Shown: positions 6,611 to 7,913 of the stretch, one piece after another | Layout: every line of letters starts with the position of its first letter | How positions within the stretch are numbered: position 1 is the first letter of the stretch | NCBI GenBank assembly: GCA_016929465.1 | Contig: JAFGIT010000121.1 | Location: 1-7,913, forward strand | Length of the DNA: 7,913 bases | Origin: JAFGIT01 sp016929465 [NCBI: Candidatus Coatesbacteria bacterium] | Lineage (GTDB): Bacteria > B130-G9 | Direction: 5' to 3' | Program-made: the position numbers and the translations under genes | The notes under the pieces: model-generated | The model's database searches: none | What the model saw: the letters and a program-made list of their open reading frames with translations, nothing else | Told to the model about the DNA's origin: nothing

Positions 6611-7210
6611 TTATTTGGTCTCGCCTTTCTTTCGCCTCGACGGATACAGGAGCGCTATGTCCCGGCCGTCTCTCTCGGTTACCTCTACGCGGACCCATTG
6701 AGAGGGCAATGTCGCGACGCTGAGACCCAGGAAATCCGCCTGAACAGGAAGCTCTCTTAGTCCTCGATCGATGAGCTCGACCAGTCTGATGCACTTAGTC
6801 CTGCCCAGGTCAGCGAAGCAGAGCAGAGCCGCCCTGATGGTTCTTCCAGTATAGAGAACGTCATCGACCAACAAGATGGTCTTGCCATCAATTGGGAAGT
6901 CTATGTGACTGTCATTAATATGTGGTTGTCGCATCCCCAGGGTCGCGAAGTCGTCCCGATAGAAGCCAATGTCGAGAGCTCCTACATCCACATCGCGGCC
7001 CGTTTTGCTCTTGAAGCCCTCTGCGAGTCGCTTCGCCAAGTGATTGCCCCGCGACATGATGCCTATGAAGGCAATATCATCGCTTTCGTCAACGGACGCA
7101 ATTATTTGCTCGAGCAAGTCATCAAGCAAATGCTTGATCTTCTTGGCGTCGGCGATGACGAATTCGCCTTTCTCGTTCTTTAGGTCAAGTGTCTGCAATT
7201 CATTACCCAT
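6611..7210 (-). CDS. pyrR: PyrR: pyr regulatory protein / uracil phosphoribosyltransferase
   Basis: PyrR family proteins bind UMP and pyr mRNA to control pyrimidine genes, and many also make UMP from uracil and PRPP. The 199-residue protein has a type I phosphoribosyltransferase fold. The PRPP loop is LLVDDVLYTGRT at 113-124. The family signature LDIGFYRDDF is at 79-88, the SRGNHLAKRLAE helix at 53-64, and the late motif RGLRELPVQADFLG at 149-162. It has about 15 extra N-terminal residues relative to the usual 180. Only 17 nt separate it from the upstream activator gene. There is therefore no room for a pyr attenuator directly in front; any RNA target must be further upstream. The ATG has a poor ribosome-binding site, so the exact start is slightly uncertain. 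Confidence 0.94.
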   Translation of the reverse strand: MGNELQTLDLKNEKGEFVIADAKKIKHLLDDLLEQIIASVDESDDIAFIGIMSRGNHLAKRLAEGFKSKTGRDVDVGALDIGFYRDDFATLGMRQPHINDSHIDFPIDGKTILLVDDVLYTGRTIRAALLCFADLGRTKCIRLVELIDRGLRELPVQADFLGLSVATLPSQWVRVEVTERDGRDIALLYPSRRKKGETK

Positions 7211-7227
7211 GATCGTTCAATTCGAGC

Positions 7228-7913
7228 TTATTTAGGCACCGTTATATTATAGGCCCTCATCTTCTTGTAAAGACTAGTTCTATCGACGCCAAGTTCTTGC
7301 GCGGCGTTGTTCACGTTCCAATCGTGCTTCTGTAGGCTGCAGATAATGTATTCTCGCTCGAATTTTTGTCTCGCATTTTTCAACGGCATGTCGTTGACCA
7401 CGCCAGAGGCTGGCTTCTGGACGATGTCCATGATGTTGTCCGCACCGATCATGTCGGCACCTGTCATTATGACGACTCGCTCGACAATATTTCTGAGCTC
7501 GCGAACATTGCCAGGCCAAGGATAGGATCGCAACAGCTCGACCGCCTGATCCGTGAATCGCTTCGCTTTCTTCCCATATTCCCGGCAGAATTGCTCAGCG
7601 AAGTGGTCCGCAAGCAGGTGAATATCCTCCAGCCGGTCCTTGAGCGGAGGGACCAAGATCGGGATGACATTCAGCCTGTAATAGAGGTCCTCCCTGAATC
7701 TCCCCTCCTCAATGAGTGACAGCAGATTCTTATTCGACGCGGATATAACTCGTACGTCCACGCTAATGAGCTTTGCGCCGCCAACCCTTTCGAATCGCTG
7801 CTCCTCTAGAGCTCTCAGCACTTTCGCCTGCGTCTTCAGGCTCATGTCGCCCACTTCATCGAGGAATAGCGTCCCCCCGTCGGCCATCTCGAATTTGCCG
7901 ATGCGCTGCTTGG
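7228..7913 (-). CDS. NtrC-family sigma-54-dependent activator (5' end outside window)
   Basis: Only the last 227 codons are visible. The frame is open to the window edge, and the in-frame ATG at 7887 is internal. Numbering from the edge, GKFEMADGGTLFLDEVGD (5-22) holds the Walker B aspartate of the AAA+ ATPase. FREDLYYRLNV (72-82) and PGNVRELRN (133-141) are the arginine-finger and sensor II regions. Residues about 181-220 form a Fis-type helix-turn-helix (NNAAQELGVDRTSLYKKM). The protein should hydrolyse ATP to open RNA polymerase-sigma-54 complexes at GG/GC promoters. The GAFTGA loop and any receiver or sensory domain lie outside the window, so its input signal and two-component status are unknown. 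pyrR follows after 17 nt. A sigma-54 promoter is present at 1383-1398. Confidence 0.95.
   Translation of the reverse strand, partial: KQRIGKFEMADGGTLFLDEVGDMSLKTQAKVLRALEEQRFERVGGAKLISVDVRVISASNKNLLSLIEEGRFREDLYYRLNVIPILVPPLKDRLEDIHLLADHFAEQFCREYGKKAKRFTDQAVELLRSYPWPGNVRELRNIVERVVIMTGADMIGADNIMDIVQKPASGVVNDMPLKNARQKFEREYIICSLQKHDWNVNNAAQELGVDRTSLYKKMRAYNITVPK

Noticed and set aside
7211-7227. PyrR attenuator or promoter in the activator-pyrR gap
   Set aside because: The gap is only 17 nt, with no hairpin or promoter-like element.
7228-7887. Treating the sigma-54 activator as a complete 219-residue gene starting at 7887
   Set aside because: The frame continues upstream with the conserved KQRIGKFE of the AAA+ domain, so the methionine is internal and the gene is cut by the window.

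Overview
The window looks like chromosomal DNA of a bacterium. Genes have Shine-Dalgarno-type leaders, stop/start junctions are tightly coupled, and there is a PyrR-headed pyrimidine cluster, a sigma-54 activator and a Sec-exported parallel beta-helix protein. Together these suggest a diderm, possibly uncultured, lineage. I cannot name the phylum from sequence alone. Every well-supported gene is on the minus strand, so transcription runs from high to low coordinates.

Positions 7913 to 1856 form one compact block read leftward: the C-terminal part of an NtrC-type sigma-54 activator (cut by the window edge), pyrR, pyrB (aspartate carbamoyltransferase), pyrC (dihydroorotase), pyrK (dihydroorotate dehydrogenase electron-transfer subunit) and rtcB (RNA ligase). 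Junctions are a 17-nt gap, stop and start codons directly abutting, two 17-nt overlaps, and a 10-nt gap holding the rtcB ribosome-binding site. No internal promoter or terminator is apparent, so the block is probably one transcription unit. It covers steps 2 and 3 of de novo UMP synthesis plus one subunit for step 4. carAB, pyrD, pyrE, pyrF and pyrI are not here.

Positions 1855 to 1317 are a 539-nt gap. It holds a short 9-bp repeat array just after rtcB, two small hairpins, a plus-strand open frame with coding-like base composition that I do not recognise (possible remnant gene), two dyad symmetries, and a near-consensus sigma-54 promoter pointing leftward.

Positions 1316 to 1 are the 5' part of a long gene for an exported right-handed parallel beta-helix protein. 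It stays open at the left window edge. The helix carries two registers of regularly spaced cysteines, and a further domain starts after the helix. The sigma-54 promoter lies about 70 nt before its start codon, and the nearest visible candidate activator is the NtrC-type gene at the far right. That link is inference only.
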